Assembly (NCBI RefSeq): GCF_050613145.1
Contig: NZ_CP192507.1
Location: 2,480,001-2,544,000, forward strand
Length of the DNA: 64,000 nucleotides
Direction of reading: 5' to 3'
Origin: Lysinibacillus_B sp050613145
Lineage (GTDB): Bacteria; Bacillota; Bacilli; Bacillales_A; Planococcaceae
The notes below the pieces were generated by a model. It was not told where the DNA came from and did not search any database. It saw only the letters and a list, made by a program, of their open reading frames with translations. The position numbers were made by a program, and so were the translations under genes. Below are positions 8,048-16,287 of the stretch, piece by piece; position 1 is the first letter of the stretch; every line of letters begins with the position of its first letter.

Positions 8048-8404
8048 TCAATTAGCATTTAACACAGCTTCTATCCCTATCCAATGTGTAGGCTGTCCTT
8101 CAGCAACATCTAACATAAAATCAATTTTCACAATGACATTATCAAATGTATAAGTACCTTCAATTTCACTATACAAATTAACATAATCCACACTGAAATA
8201 CTTATAGCCGCCTTCCTCTTTATAACACCATACTTCATCAGCCTTCTGTACATCCACACCGAAAGATTGTAGAAATTTCACTAGCTTTATATTTTTCATA
8301 ATTTTTTCAGCATAAAAAAGACAGTTTTCACAACCGCAGTGATTTTTGTCACCAACACTGTATTTAGTAGAAAATATTTTCTGATTTTGTGCCTGAACAG
8401 TCAT
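8048..8404 (-). CDS. Conserved hypothetical protein with Cys-rich motif (118 aa)
   Basis: The ATG at 8404 follows AGGA at 6 bp; the frame is open further upstream but without a better ribosome binding site. The N-terminal part carries HCGCENCLFY (residues 22-31), a CxCxxC cluster reminiscent of a bacterial family that starts with a CxCxxC segment followed by a helix and a F-L-x-x-x-G-(I/V)-D turn (here FLQSFGVDV). Function of that family is not known. No signal peptide or membrane segment. Transcribed with or near the next small gene on the same strand. Confidence 0.6.
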   Translation of the reverse strand: MTVQAQNQKIFSTKYSVGDKNHCGCENCLFYAEKIMKNIKLVKFLQSFGVDVQKADEVWCYKEEGGYKYFSVDYVNLYSEIEGTYTFDNVIVKIDFMLDVAEGQPTHWIGIEAVLNAN

Positions 8405-8512
8405 TTCAATTCCTAATCCCCCAATAAACATTAATCTCCTACTCCAAAAATTATTCAAGCCGTTTTTAAGTCTCCCCTATTTCAAATGGACGATCATTCC
8501 CTAATTAAAAAT

Positions 8513-8827
8513 CTACGGTTCCCACTCAGGGTCTACATACAATACTTCAATTTCATAATCTCTCATGCCATGTACGTCGAGTAGCTTTCGGAAATAGACT
8601 TCTGTTTCACGTATAACATGTGGATTCGCTGTGTACACCCAGAAAATATTGTCATCTCCTGCTCCTCCCATCGCATGCACACCCAACAAAGCACTTGCTT
8701 CATCAAAAATGTCCCCTTCAAAAAATCGTTGCTCTATTGTTTCTGATTTGCTTTCTGTTAGTACATTAGGGACGATATAATGCATCGCCGTAAAGATAAT
8801 AGAAAGACCTAACGTACGTTTTTTCAT
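8513..8827 (-). CDS. Hypothetical exported protein (104 aa)
   Basis: The start at 8827 (MKKRTLGLSIIFTAMHYI) follows GGGAGGGA and gives a signal-peptide-like N-terminus: two lysines and an arginine, then a hydrophobic stretch. The remaining 80 residues are acidic, with a YEIEVLYVDPEWEP end. No lipobox Cys. The family is not recognised. It sits between two other small minus-strand genes. Confidence 0.6.
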   Translation of the reverse strand: MKKRTLGLSIIFTAMHYIVPNVLTESKSETIEQRFFEGDIFDEASALLGVHAMGGAGDDNIFWVYTANPHVIRETEVYFRKLLDVHGMRDYEIEVLYVDPEWEP

Positions 8828-8908
8828 AGTAGTCCCTCCCGCAATCCATGTACCCTCCATTTTAAAGGAATAACCTTCCAAAAACTAGGTGATGTCACTT
8901 TTCATCAT

Positions 8909-8937
8909 AAAAAATAACAGCAAGACGTATCCTGCTG
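8909..8937 (-). terminator. Terminator after the 41-aa membrane protein gene
   Basis: An 8-bp hairpin with a TACG tetraloop (CAGCAGGA/TCTTGCTG on the minus strand) is followed by TTATTTTTT, starting directly at the stop codon of the small gene. Confidence 0.75.
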
Positions 8938-9063
8938 CTAGTTCTTTCCTTTTTCTTGTTGCATGTTCTTTTTTTGTTTGTCTGCTCGGATGTAGGTCAT
9001 TTCTGCCGATACTAGCATCCACACAACAACGCCAATCACTAATGCAAGAATTACAAATTTCAT
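8938..9063 (-). CDS. Small single-span membrane protein (41 aa)
   Basis: The ORF starts with ATG 7 bp after GAGG. The product MKFVILALVIGVVVWMLVSA has one N-terminal hydrophobic segment, followed by a polar, Lys/Gln-rich cytoplasmic tail of about 20 residues. A terminator follows within a few bases, so this is a complete single-gene unit. No family is recognised. Confidence 0.65.
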   Translation of the reverse strand: MKFVILALVIGVVVWMLVSAEMTYIRADKQKKNMQQEKGKN

Positions 9064-9365
9064 ATCATTGCCTCATTTCATTTCTTTCTTCTATTATAAT
9101 TCTCCTATATCACTTTCCCTAGCCTATTTCATGTACAAATGATGAATTATATTCCGCACCAACACAGAATTGCACAAAAATTCTATAAATGTCCGTTTTT
9201 TTATCGTTTATCCCCTTTTTTCTTTCATATTTGATTAGTGAATTGCGAAAAAGTCCCATTTACGATAAATTTATACTCATATGACTTTAGTATCTAAATT
9301 ACTCCATCAAGTGTAGGGTAGATTGTATCATTTATTACGAAAATAATGCATTGGAAAGGTGACAT
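9064..9365. other. AT-rich intergenic region without a gene
   Basis: A divergent spacer between the 41-aa membrane protein gene and the 294-aa hypothetical gene. It is strongly AT-rich; no ORF with a ribosome binding site, no clear hairpin and no repeat was seen. Promoters for both flanking genes must lie here, but none is close enough to consensus to name. Confidence 0.5.
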
Positions 9366-10250
9366 ATGACTAGCACAAGCATAATGATCGCAAAGGAAGC
9401 TTATGAACAGCAGTTAGAAGCGCAATTATTGTCTGTCGGCATTCTAAGGTATTGGGATGGAAACATTATTTCTTCAAGAAAACTAATTGAAAATCCTCAA
9501 TTTTTTGAAACAGAAGATATGATTTATAAAGAATGGTTTGATTCTGTTTATGACAGCTATCACTTCTATAATGGATTTGATTCATTAGAAGAATGTGTAT
9601 CCTATATTTCCCAAAGTCCTTATGACAACGCTACTTATAAAATTGTTCAATTTCTCGATATGTTTTACGCCATTGTCTATGAAAATACACAGTATCAACA
9701 AGTCGTCGGAAAAGATGTCTCTTATTACACAAAAAACAAATTATTTTTATCGTCGCCACATCCACAGCACAGTTCAATAGCTAAACAGCGTGTTCGTCTT
9801 CCGGTTATTCCGCTCATTTACCATGAGTTAATGGTATTTGATCCAAACTTGCGTATATATGAACTAACAGAAGAAGCACCAGATCAATTTGTTGAAGGCG
9901 ACGCCCATGATTTAATGCCTTATATCGTATTGCTCGGTATTACGTTCAAGGATATATGGTATCCATGTACAACGCCGCACAGCATTGCTCATAGTCGTGC
10001 CGCGTTAAATATGTATTTTAACGATGGACATGATCTTATGCTGTTTGGGAAATATGTAAATGCTGTCGCAATCAATCCTTTCCAGCGACTCATTTGTTTT
10101 GCAAAGGGGCGTATCGAACATTTCCAAATGGATATAGATGATCGTAAAACACCACCACGCCGCCTTCCATATCGTGAAGTAAAACGATTCCATGATATGG
10201 TTCATATTCGTCCCATCAAAGAGCATAAAGAATTGATGGAATTAATTTAA
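9366..10250 (+). CDS. Hypothetical cytosolic protein (294 aa)
   Basis: The ATG follows GGAAAGGTGAC. The 294-residue protein has no signal peptide or membrane segment and is rich in Tyr, Phe, His and Asp. Recognisable features are only compositional: a central run of aromatic/acidic residues (FLDMFYAIVYEN) and a basic C-terminal part (RKTPPRRLPYREVKRFHDM). I do not recognise the family. It is a single gene between its own promoter region and a bidirectional terminator. Confidence 0.7.
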   Translation: MTSTSIMIAKEAYEQQLEAQLLSVGILRYWDGNIISSRKLIENPQFFETEDMIYKEWFDSVYDSYHFYNGFDSLEECVSYISQSPYDNATYKIVQFLDMFYAIVYENTQYQQVVGKDVSYYTKNKLFLSSPHPQHSSIAKQRVRLPVIPLIYHELMVFDPNLRIYELTEEAPDQFVEGDAHDLMPYIVLLGITFKDIWYPCTTPHSIAHSRAALNMYFNDGHDLMLFGKYVNAVAINPFQRLICFAKGRIEHFQMDIDDRKTPPRRLPYREVKRFHDMVHIRPIKEHKELMELI

Positions 10251-10265
10251 TCTGTTTAATAGAAA

Positions 10266-10317
10266 AGCTGCCCCTTAGTTGTTTATCGGCCAACAAAGGT
10301 GCAGCTATTTTTATTTT
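10266..10317 (+). terminator. Bidirectional terminator between convergent genes
   Basis: AGCTGCxCCTTxGTTG pairs with its complement ending in GCAGCT, followed by ATTTTTATTTTT on the plus strand and by TTTTCTATT on the minus strand. It separates the 294-aa ORF from the convergent universal stress gene. Confidence 0.8.
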
Positions 10318-10742
10318 TCGTTACGTACAACAAGTACATCACAGTTCGCATGACGGACAATGCGTTCAGATACAGAGCCGAGCATTAACTTTTCTACTCG
10401 GTTTAAGCCTGTCGCGCCAATGACCATTAAATTGATGTCTGGTAAATTCGTTAAAATCACCTTTGCTTTTCCTGTTTCCACTTTTGTGTTGACATGTTCA
10501 ACACCAGCTTCATGTGCTTTTGCCTTTAATTCACCCATTTTTACTTCATACTCTTGTTTTAACTTTTCCGCATACTTCACATCATATGCTTCCACCGTAC
10601 CGAATGAATGTGTATCAACGACACTGATTAAATGAAGTGTCGCGCTATTTTGTTTCGCGATCTCCACCGCGCGCTCAAATGCATCAATCGATTGCTGTGA
10701 AAAGTCTAATGCTACAGCAATATTTTTATAACTACTAATCAT
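10311..10742 (-). CDS. Universal stress protein, UspA family (ATP-binding type)
   Basis: A single-domain Usp of 143 residues. The nucleotide loop G109-x2-G112-x9-G122-S123 (GATGLNRVEKLMLGSVS) is intact, so it belongs to the ATP-binding (MJ0577-like) class. The N-terminus YKNIAVALDFSQQS is typical, as is the VLVVRN end. These proteins form dimers in the cytosol and act in stress tolerance; the precise role is usually unknown. AAAGGAGG precedes the ATG. Single-gene unit. Confidence 0.92.
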   Translation of the reverse strand: MISSYKNIAVALDFSQQSIDAFERAVEIAKQNSATLHLISVVDTHSFGTVEAYDVKYAEKLKQEYEVKMGELKAKAHEAGVEHVNTKVETGKAKVILTNLPDINLMVIGATGLNRVEKLMLGSVSERIVRHANCDVLVVRNEK

Positions 10743-10845
10743 GGAATAGCCTCCTTTATATACCTTGTATTATACCAAAAGGAAGTTAATTTTACCCATG
10801 ATAGAGAATGTTTTCTGTGAATAGAATAACGAATTTATCACAAAA

Positions 10846-10877
10846 AATCTACAAGCTCGTACAAGGCTTACAGATTC
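10846..10877 (-). terminator. Terminator of the FMN reductase gene
   Basis: On the minus strand AATCTGTAAGC pairs imperfectly with GCTTGTAGATT, followed by TTTTTTG; it starts 8 bp past the stop codon. Confidence 0.65.
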
Positions 10878-10884
10878 TTATTTT

Positions 10885-11427
10885 TTAACGAATGGTTTTT
10901 AAAGCCGTTGACCACGGAATTAATTGATCTAACATTTGATTGACCGAGTCAGCTTGCACGTCTTTCGGTTTAAATACATTGCCATTTTCAAAATCAGTGA
11001 ATAATGACAACGCTGGATGTACACGAACATCTGCTACTAATAATTCCCCTAAAATACCACGTAAATGCTCGGTTGCACGGGCACCACCAACAGAGCCATA
11101 TGATACGATTCCTGCTGCTTTATTGTTCCATTCATCCCGCAAGTAGTCTAACGCATTTTTTAATGCACCAGTAATGGAGTGATTATATTCTTGTGCGATA
11201 AAAATAAACCCATCTTGTGCATTAATTGCTTTTGACCAAGCGGCTGCCCCTGAAGCATCCACACCTGGTTCGCCTAGTAAAGGTAATTTAAAATCAGCAA
11301 TATCAATAATGGTATAGTTGGCATCACCACGCTTGTCTGCTAGCGCTTTGACCCATTTTCCGACTTGTGGGCTGACACGTCCTTCACGCGTTGACCCTAA
11401 AATAATGCCAATGTTTAATGTTGTCAT
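10885..11427 (-). CDS. NADPH-dependent FMN reductase-like flavoprotein
   Basis: A flavodoxin-fold reductase of 180 residues. The phosphate-binding loop GSTREGR (11-17), the PLLGEPG segment, the QEYNHSITGALKNALDYL helix region and YGSVGGARA (FMN ring contact) are all in the order seen in the NADPH-dependent FMN/azo reductases. The start at 11427 is chosen over the longer frame because AGGGAGGGAG lies 6 bp upstream. Cytosolic; reduces flavins, quinones or azo dyes, with the natural substrate unknown. Stands alone with its own terminator. Confidence 0.9.
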   Translation of the reverse strand: MTTLNIGIILGSTREGRVSPQVGKWVKALADKRGDANYTIIDIADFKLPLLGEPGVDASGAAAWSKAINAQDGFIFIAQEYNHSITGALKNALDYLRDEWNNKAAGIVSYGSVGGARATEHLRGILGELLVADVRVHPALSLFTDFENGNVFKPKDVQADSVNQMLDQLIPWSTALKTIR

Positions 11428-11546
11428 AATTTCTCCCTCCCTTTTTGTTTGCCAAATCATTTCGTAACGAGGCTCATTGGGCATTATTTACTTTCTTTCG
11501 TTTATGTATACACATAAATCTCGAATTTGAAATAATGATACGACCA

Positions 11547-11574
11547 TAAAAAAACTCCCTCACTAACGGGAGTT
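11547..11574 (-). terminator. Terminator of the glycan cluster
   Basis: On the minus strand AACTCCC-GTTAGTGA-GGGAGTT is followed by seven T's. The stop codon of the DegT gene overlaps the left arm. Confidence 0.85.
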
Positions 11575-12613
11575 AAATAATCTGTTGCACAATGCGAATA
11601 ATCCGCTGTACGTCCTCATCTTGTAATAACGGATAAATCGGTAAAGACACTGTATTTTGCGTCCACTTTAACGCATTTGGATAATGTGCTTTCGGTTCTA
11701 AAATCTCTATCTCTCGGATTGGCACAACTGCTGTAATCTGGTGTTTACCTAATGCTTTTATAATTTCTTGTTGTTTTGCTGTTTGTAAAATAGCACGGAA
11801 ACGAACAGGCTGTAGACCTGGACCAACATCGAGTAATGGGAAATTGGCTACCTTATATTGTTCATAAATTTCCTGTCTTCTCTGTAGGAACTGGGAGAAT
11901 TGTCGTAACTGTGCACTTCCCACAGCCGCCTGTAAATCCGTCATTTGAAAATTAAAGCGGATTTTCGTATCAAAGCGTTGATCATATAAACGATAATCCT
12001 TTAGTTTTTCGAGAATAGCAGTATCTTTACATACAATCATGCCACCTTGCCCACCCGTTGTCATTAGCTTCGTCGCATAAAACGAAAAGATGCCTATATC
12101 CCCTTGTAATCCTACTGGGATACCGTTCACACATGCACCAAATGCTTGCGCACAATCTTCAATCACATACTTTTTACTAGTAAGGGAGGACAAATCTTGT
12201 GGTAAGCCGAACATATGGGGAATAATTGCGATATTCGTTTCGCTACCAATGGCCGCAATATCCATGTTCGGACAATCGCGCTGACAATCTATGACTATAG
12301 GGATGCCTCCAGCTAATGCAATAGCATTTCGTAAAGCCGAACATGAATAAACTGGGTACGCAACATTTTTCGTAGGTGCATCAAGTGCGATGAGTGCCAA
12401 ATATAGTGCAGCAGTGCCACTAGAAACAGCAATAGCTGAGCCTCGTGGTAATCCTAAAAAGTCACAAAATTCATTTTCAAAATTCTCGACAGCCCTGCCT
12501 TGCGCAACCCAGCCCGACTGAATCACACTCATCGCCATTTGTTCCTCTAAAGGGCCTAACGTCGGGCGATTATGAGGGACTGGATTACCACCAAATCGCT
12601 TATTTATGGACAC
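11573..12613 (-). CDS. DegT/DnrJ/EryC1/StrS-type sugar aminotransferase
   Basis: A PLP-dependent sugar aminotransferase of 346 residues. SSGTAAL (64-70) contacts the PLP phosphate, EDCAQAFG (152-159) carries the pyridine-N Asp, and K182 in SFYATKLMTTGGQGG is the Schiff-base lysine. The family transaminates nucleotide-linked keto-sugars, giving amino sugars for surface polysaccharides. It is the last of four genes read in one direction (GT2, WbqC, PIG-L deacetylase, DegT) with gaps of 14-40 bp. The start is a GTG with GGAG rather close; an alternative start is not obvious. The substrate cannot be told from the sequence. Confidence 0.88.
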   Translation of the reverse strand: MSINKRFGGNPVPHNRPTLGPLEEQMAMSVIQSGWVAQGRAVENFENEFCDFLGLPRGSAIAVSSGTAALYLALIALDAPTKNVAYPVYSCSALRNAIALAGGIPIVIDCQRDCPNMDIAAIGSETNIAIIPHMFGLPQDLSSLTSKKYVIEDCAQAFGACVNGIPVGLQGDIGIFSFYATKLMTTGGQGGMIVCKDTAILEKLKDYRLYDQRFDTKIRFNFQMTDLQAAVGSAQLRQFSQFLQRRQEIYEQYKVANFPLLDVGPGLQPVRFRAILQTAKQQEIIKALGKHQITAVVPIREIEILEPKAHYPNALKWTQNTVSLPIYPLLQDEDVQRIIRIVQQII

Positions 12614-12640
12614 TTACTCCGCCCTTCTCTCCCGTCGCGT

Positions 12641-13324
12641 TTAAAGAATATGTGAACGTAAAATATAGTATTTTTCTGCATAAGGTAACCCAATCTCCAT
12701 CCCTCTCATTTCCGCCCATTTCTTCACACTTTCTGGGGATATTAGATGGTTAGGAGGGCGTCTTTGAGATGTATGTTTCAGAAATGAATCCACTTTCTTT
12801 TGAATTGTATTCGATAGATCTAAATATAACTCCCCTGTGTTCCAAAACTTTTGGAACTGCCAAGAAATCAGTGGATATTCATACATCGCAATCAGCTTGA
12901 TCAGCTGACTCGGTTTAGGTCTCAGTGCGGCAAAGCAAGCTTCAAATAAAACGATATGATCTTGATGGTAGCTTGGAAGTGGAATAAATACCATTGTAGG
13001 TTGAAACGCGTTTAAAATCTGATCAATTTTAGAAGTCATTTCAAATTTTGGCACTGTATCGAGTAAGGAATCTTTGTCTTGATAAACAACTTCAAAGTCA
13101 TGACAGCCAAGCACTTCTAAGGCGTCCTTTAGTTCCTTTATGCGCATAGCAGCCGTTACGGTTTGTTGGCTATGTGGATGTGTTACCTCGCCAACAGCCA
13201 TGACGATGACTTTTACTTTATTTTGATAGCGACACGCCTTTTCAATTAATCCCCCACATCCAAGCACTTCATCATCGGCATGAGGAGCAATAATTAATAT
13301 TCTTTCCTTCCCTGATGTAATCAT
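12641..13324 (-). CDS. PIG-L/LmbE family N-deacetylase
   Basis: Its 227 residues open with APHADDEVLGCGG (13-25), the zinc-binding H-x-D-D motif of the PIG-L family, and a second His cluster YHQDH further on. Members are zinc-dependent deacetylases of N-acetyl sugars (for example in bacillithiol, GPI and antibiotic pathways). Start at 13324 because GGAGGTGAATTC precedes it; the longer frame would begin inside the ribosome binding site. The usual P in AHPDDE is replaced by A here. In this cluster it probably deacetylates a sugar on or for a surface glycan. Confidence 0.85.
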   Translation of the reverse strand: MITSGKERILIIAPHADDEVLGCGGLIEKACRYQNKVKVIVMAVGEVTHPHSQQTVTAAMRIKELKDALEVLGCHDFEVVYQDKDSLLDTVPKFEMTSKIDQILNAFQPTMVFIPLPSYHQDHIVLFEACFAALRPKPSQLIKLIAMYEYPLISWQFQKFWNTGELYLDLSNTIQKKVDSFLKHTSQRRPPNHLISPESVKKWAEMRGMEIGLPYAEKYYILRSHIL

Positions 13325-13352
13325 GAATTCACCTCCGTTCAAATGATTTAGT

Positions 13353-14039
13353 TTAATGAGCTCTTTGTTGTCGAATCATGTTCATCGTTTCTGGTCCACA
13401 GTGAAAGAGCATATCAATAATGGAAAGGTTCGGTTGGAATTCGCCCCAACGCTGTGGATAGATGGGATGCTTAAATTCCTGATAAATCAGTTGTATTTGA
13501 CGCTCATGAAACTGACTTTCGTCATTATAGGCACGTGCACCAATACCAGATAAATACACATCACCACCTAAGTGGAATACGACGTTGATATTTCTTTCGT
13601 TTTTGCTGCCAAAATCTTGCTTAAAATCAGATTCTAGCAAAATGTCAGCCCGAATATTTAACAATGACTGAATATGCTGGATGAGTGCGATATTAAACGG
13701 GGCTAGATGTGTCCACTTATCATGATAAAGTTGTTCAAACCCATCCTTATACGTAAGCCAGTACATGCTCTTTTTATAATTCGCCTCGATCGCCTTCCAG
13801 TGATTCAGTTGCCATTTCTGATCAGCAGCAATTTGTAATTCATGAATGGGTTGTTCTTTATTTTGGAGTGGTACTGTGAGCATCAAGCTGCCATTAGGGG
13901 TTTTAATTTTCGAACGATTAATATAACCGCTTTTTGAATGATCTGCTTTATCTAATATGACAAACTTATCTACTTGGTCCATCTTATCGAAGTACCCAAT
14001 CCACGGTAAATAGTTGGGTTGATGGATCGCTACTTTCAT
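13353..14039 (-). CDS. WbqC family protein
   Basis: Its 228 residues start with the WbqC signature HQPNYLPWIGYF (6-17). Later family features are also there: the basic INRSKIKTPNG segment, VPLQNKEQPI and the C-terminal SIIDMLFHCG. WbqC proteins occur in O-antigen and other surface polysaccharide loci; their chemistry is not well defined, though they are usually placed near sugar aminotransferases. Here it lies between the membrane glycosyltransferase and the deacetylase, 17-28 bp from each. Ribosome binding site GGAAGTG. Cytosolic. Confidence 0.9.
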   Translation of the reverse strand: MKVAIHQPNYLPWIGYFDKMDQVDKFVILDKADHSKSGYINRSKIKTPNGSLMLTVPLQNKEQPIHELQIAADQKWQLNHWKAIEANYKKSMYWLTYKDGFEQLYHDKWTHLAPFNIALIQHIQSLLNIRADILLESDFKQDFGSKNERNINVVFHLGGDVYLSGIGARAYNDESQFHERQIQLIYQEFKHPIYPQRWGEFQPNLSIIDMLFHCGPETMNMIRQQRAH

Positions 14040-14056
14040 CTTTTTTCACTTCCATT

Positions 14057-15442
14057 TTATACTTTATAGGCGTTATTTCCTGAACGATTTAATTTCCGCC
14101 AGCCGACCTGGCGACCCCTGAATGCTCTGATGACCGCTGTCCATGTCACATAAGCTAATAAATAGCGGTATCCTATTCGTTGAATAAATACCCACATAAG
14201 TGGCTTCATTTTTTCTTTCCCCATCTTAAATGCAATAAAGGAGTTTAAAAAATCTGTGAGATAAAATAGTAGCGCAAATAAATAAATTGATGATGTTCCG
14301 GACAAAATAGCGGCGATAAAAATGAAATCAATAAGTGGAGAAGTTAAAAATAGTAAATAGGAAAATAGTAAACTCGGAACTGCAAAATATTTTAATGTTT
14401 TATTAGAAGAAGTCAAAATGTTCTTTTTATGTTTCCAAGCAACTTGTAAAATCCCATATGACCATCGATTCCGTTGTTTAATGAAGTCCCTAACTGTTTC
14501 TGGGCACTCTTCGTATGAAATGGCACGATCCTCATAAACAATTTTATAACCAGCATTTAAAATACGTAGTGTGAGTTCTGAATCTTCCGCTAATGTATCT
14601 TTATGATAGTAACCAAGCTTTTGTACAACGCTTTTCCGCCAAGCACTATTGGAACCAGGGACCACTGTAATGCAATTTAGTTCTTCAAAAGCCCGCTTTT
14701 CTAATTGATTAGCCGTTACGTATTCAATATGTTGCCATAACGTAATTTGATTGATTATATTGCCAATTTTACAGTTTCCTGAAACCGCTGCGACACGAGG
14801 GTCTGAAAAACTGTCTACTAAGTGAGAGATGGTCGATTTGTGGAAAACCGTATCTGCGTCAATCGTAATAACAATATCTCCAATCGCTTGCTTAAACCCT
14901 AAGTTGAGGGCCGATGATTTACCACCGTTCACCTTCTTAATGACTTTTACCTTATCCCATAGATGGAATATTTTCGTTGCAATTTCTGCCGTTTGGTCTG
15001 TCGATCCATCGTCAACAATCAAAATTTCAGCGACAGGATAATCACTTTTCAAAATAGCTCTTACCGTCCGCCGAATAACCACCTCTTCGTTATACACAGG
15101 GATAATAACTGTGACACTTGGTCTAAAATTTCTTAAGTGATTTTTGTTAATTTTCCGGTATTCTGTAAGTACTTTATTCTTTCGGTGCTGTTTGAAACAA
15201 AATATATAGATGATAAACATACGAACAAATCCTAGCACGATTGTAAAGAACAGATAAGCAATAAATGCTTGCTTCATAACAGCGAACAACTGCCCCGTAA
15301 ACTTATTGGTCCATGGTAAATTGACTACTCCGTACCGATGAAGTATAAAAAGTGATACGAATCCAAGCAACATGAGCAAAGATGTAAAAAATAGAGCTTT
15401 TACTTTAAACCAACGTTTCCCTGTCTCATCTTGAAATATCAT
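14057..15442 (-). CDS. Membrane glycosyltransferase family 2 (processive synthase type)
   Basis: A 461-residue GT-A synthase. Two membrane segments (about 17-36 and 58-82) precede the catalytic domain with VIIPVYNEE (112-120), VDDGSTD (143-149), the metal-binding D195-A-D197, the acceptor-site ED 286-287 and QRNRW (323-327), and several C-terminal membrane segments follow. QxxRW is the mark of processive enzymes such as poly-GlcNAc, chitin, hyaluronan and cellulose synthases; this protein is most like the PgaC/IcaA type. The ATG is 12 bp from GGAGGG; a TTG three codons upstream is the alternative start. First gene of the four-gene glycan cluster. Confidence 0.88.
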   Translation of the reverse strand: MIFQDETGKRWFKVKALFFTSLLMLLGFVSLFILHRYGVVNLPWTNKFTGQLFAVMKQAFIAYLFFTIVLGFVRMFIIYIFCFKQHRKNKVLTEYRKINKNHLRNFRPSVTVIIPVYNEEVVIRRTVRAILKSDYPVAEILIVDDGSTDQTAEIATKIFHLWDKVKVIKKVNGGKSSALNLGFKQAIGDIVITIDADTVFHKSTISHLVDSFSDPRVAAVSGNCKIGNIINQITLWQHIEYVTANQLEKRAFEELNCITVVPGSNSAWRKSVVQKLGYYHKDTLAEDSELTLRILNAGYKIVYEDRAISYEECPETVRDFIKQRNRWSYGILQVAWKHKKNILTSSNKTLKYFAVPSLLFSYLLFLTSPLIDFIFIAAILSGTSSIYLFALLFYLTDFLNSFIAFKMGKEKMKPLMWVFIQRIGYRYLLAYVTWTAVIRAFRGRQVGWRKLNRSGNNAYKV

Positions 15443-15684
15443 ACAATCCAACCGCCCTCCCTTAGGATATTTATATGAAGAAACATCTTAAGGACCTATG
15501 TGTTTGACTAATTTTCGAGAAGATCTATAGAAGTGTGAAATATGTATGACCGAGCTCTTCGTGAGAAAACCGATACTGTTTTTATCATACTCCTAGCAGC
15601 ATTATTTTCTATTTTCTTGAAACTAACTTTTTTCACTAACGATTCGGATAGCTATGACACTTATACTTTCTACTCCACTAAAAA

Positions 15685-15732
15685 AAGAATCCGTATCTGT
15701 TAAGGTAAAATGACCAAACAGAAAGGATTCTT
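15685..15732 (-). terminator. Terminator-like hairpin without an obvious gene
   Basis: AAGAATCC...TCTGTT pairs with AACAGA...GGATTCTT, and the minus strand continues with TTTTTTT. It could end read-through from the methyltransferase gene upstream or belong to the glycan cluster leader. Confidence 0.5.
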
Positions 15733-15856
15733 GTGATTGTTATATATATTTTTTCACTTGGATGAATTAGGTGATAGGGAAACAAATAATGTATATTGCC
15801 ATAGCTGATAAAAAAATCAATCATCTACAAACTCAAAATATAATATCATAGCTTTT

Positions 15857-16078
15857 CACGCGTGTTAATTTACCTTTTACTGTTAAATAAATCATTAGAA
15901 TACGTTGATTTCCGCTACGGCTGACTCGCTTTCCGCAGGCACGGCTTCAACTAATTTATTTCGGCTATAGCCGAAATAAATGGATTTTCAGCTCGTGCTG
16001 TTCCTGCAGGAGTCGAGTCGCCTCCGCTCCAATCAACGAGCAAGCGCCTTTTATCAACCATTCCATAAAAAAACACGC
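15857..16078 (+). repeat. Long hairpin repeat, copy A
   Basis: A GC-richer island in AT-rich intergenic DNA. The outer arms (CGTTGATTTCCGCT near 15903 and its imperfect complement ending AATCAACG near 16038) and the middle arms fold into one long hairpin whose centre, 15954-15981, is a perfect 28-bp palindrome. Copy B lies inverted at 40341-40565 and shares the flanks out to CACGCGTG on one side and an AAAAxxxCACG segment on the other. Such GC-rich palindromic islands are dispersed in Bacillaceae genomes; no ORF is inside. Confidence 0.85.
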
Positions 16079-16287
16079 TAATTACCTACCGATATTTGTA
16101 TAATCAATACGTCTGTTAGCTTTTAAAATTTTTTAGTAAATAAAATACGGCCTTGCCCTAATCCAACATAATCCTTCCCTAAACATACGGAAGAGCCTAT
16201 TTATTTGTGAAAAACAATAGAGTCTTCGTTTGTTGGCGATGTGATGCAATGCGGTGAATGTATTGACGTAGCTTCCTAATTTAATCG

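Noticed and set aside
8889..9122. A 77-codon plus-strand ORF
   Set aside because: It is antisense to a small membrane-protein gene that has a ribosome binding site and terminator on the minus strand.
16142..16207. A short minus-strand frame reading YVGLGQGRILFTKKF before a TAA
   Set aside because: Only about 22 codons between stops; looks protein-like but too short to claim as a gene remnant.
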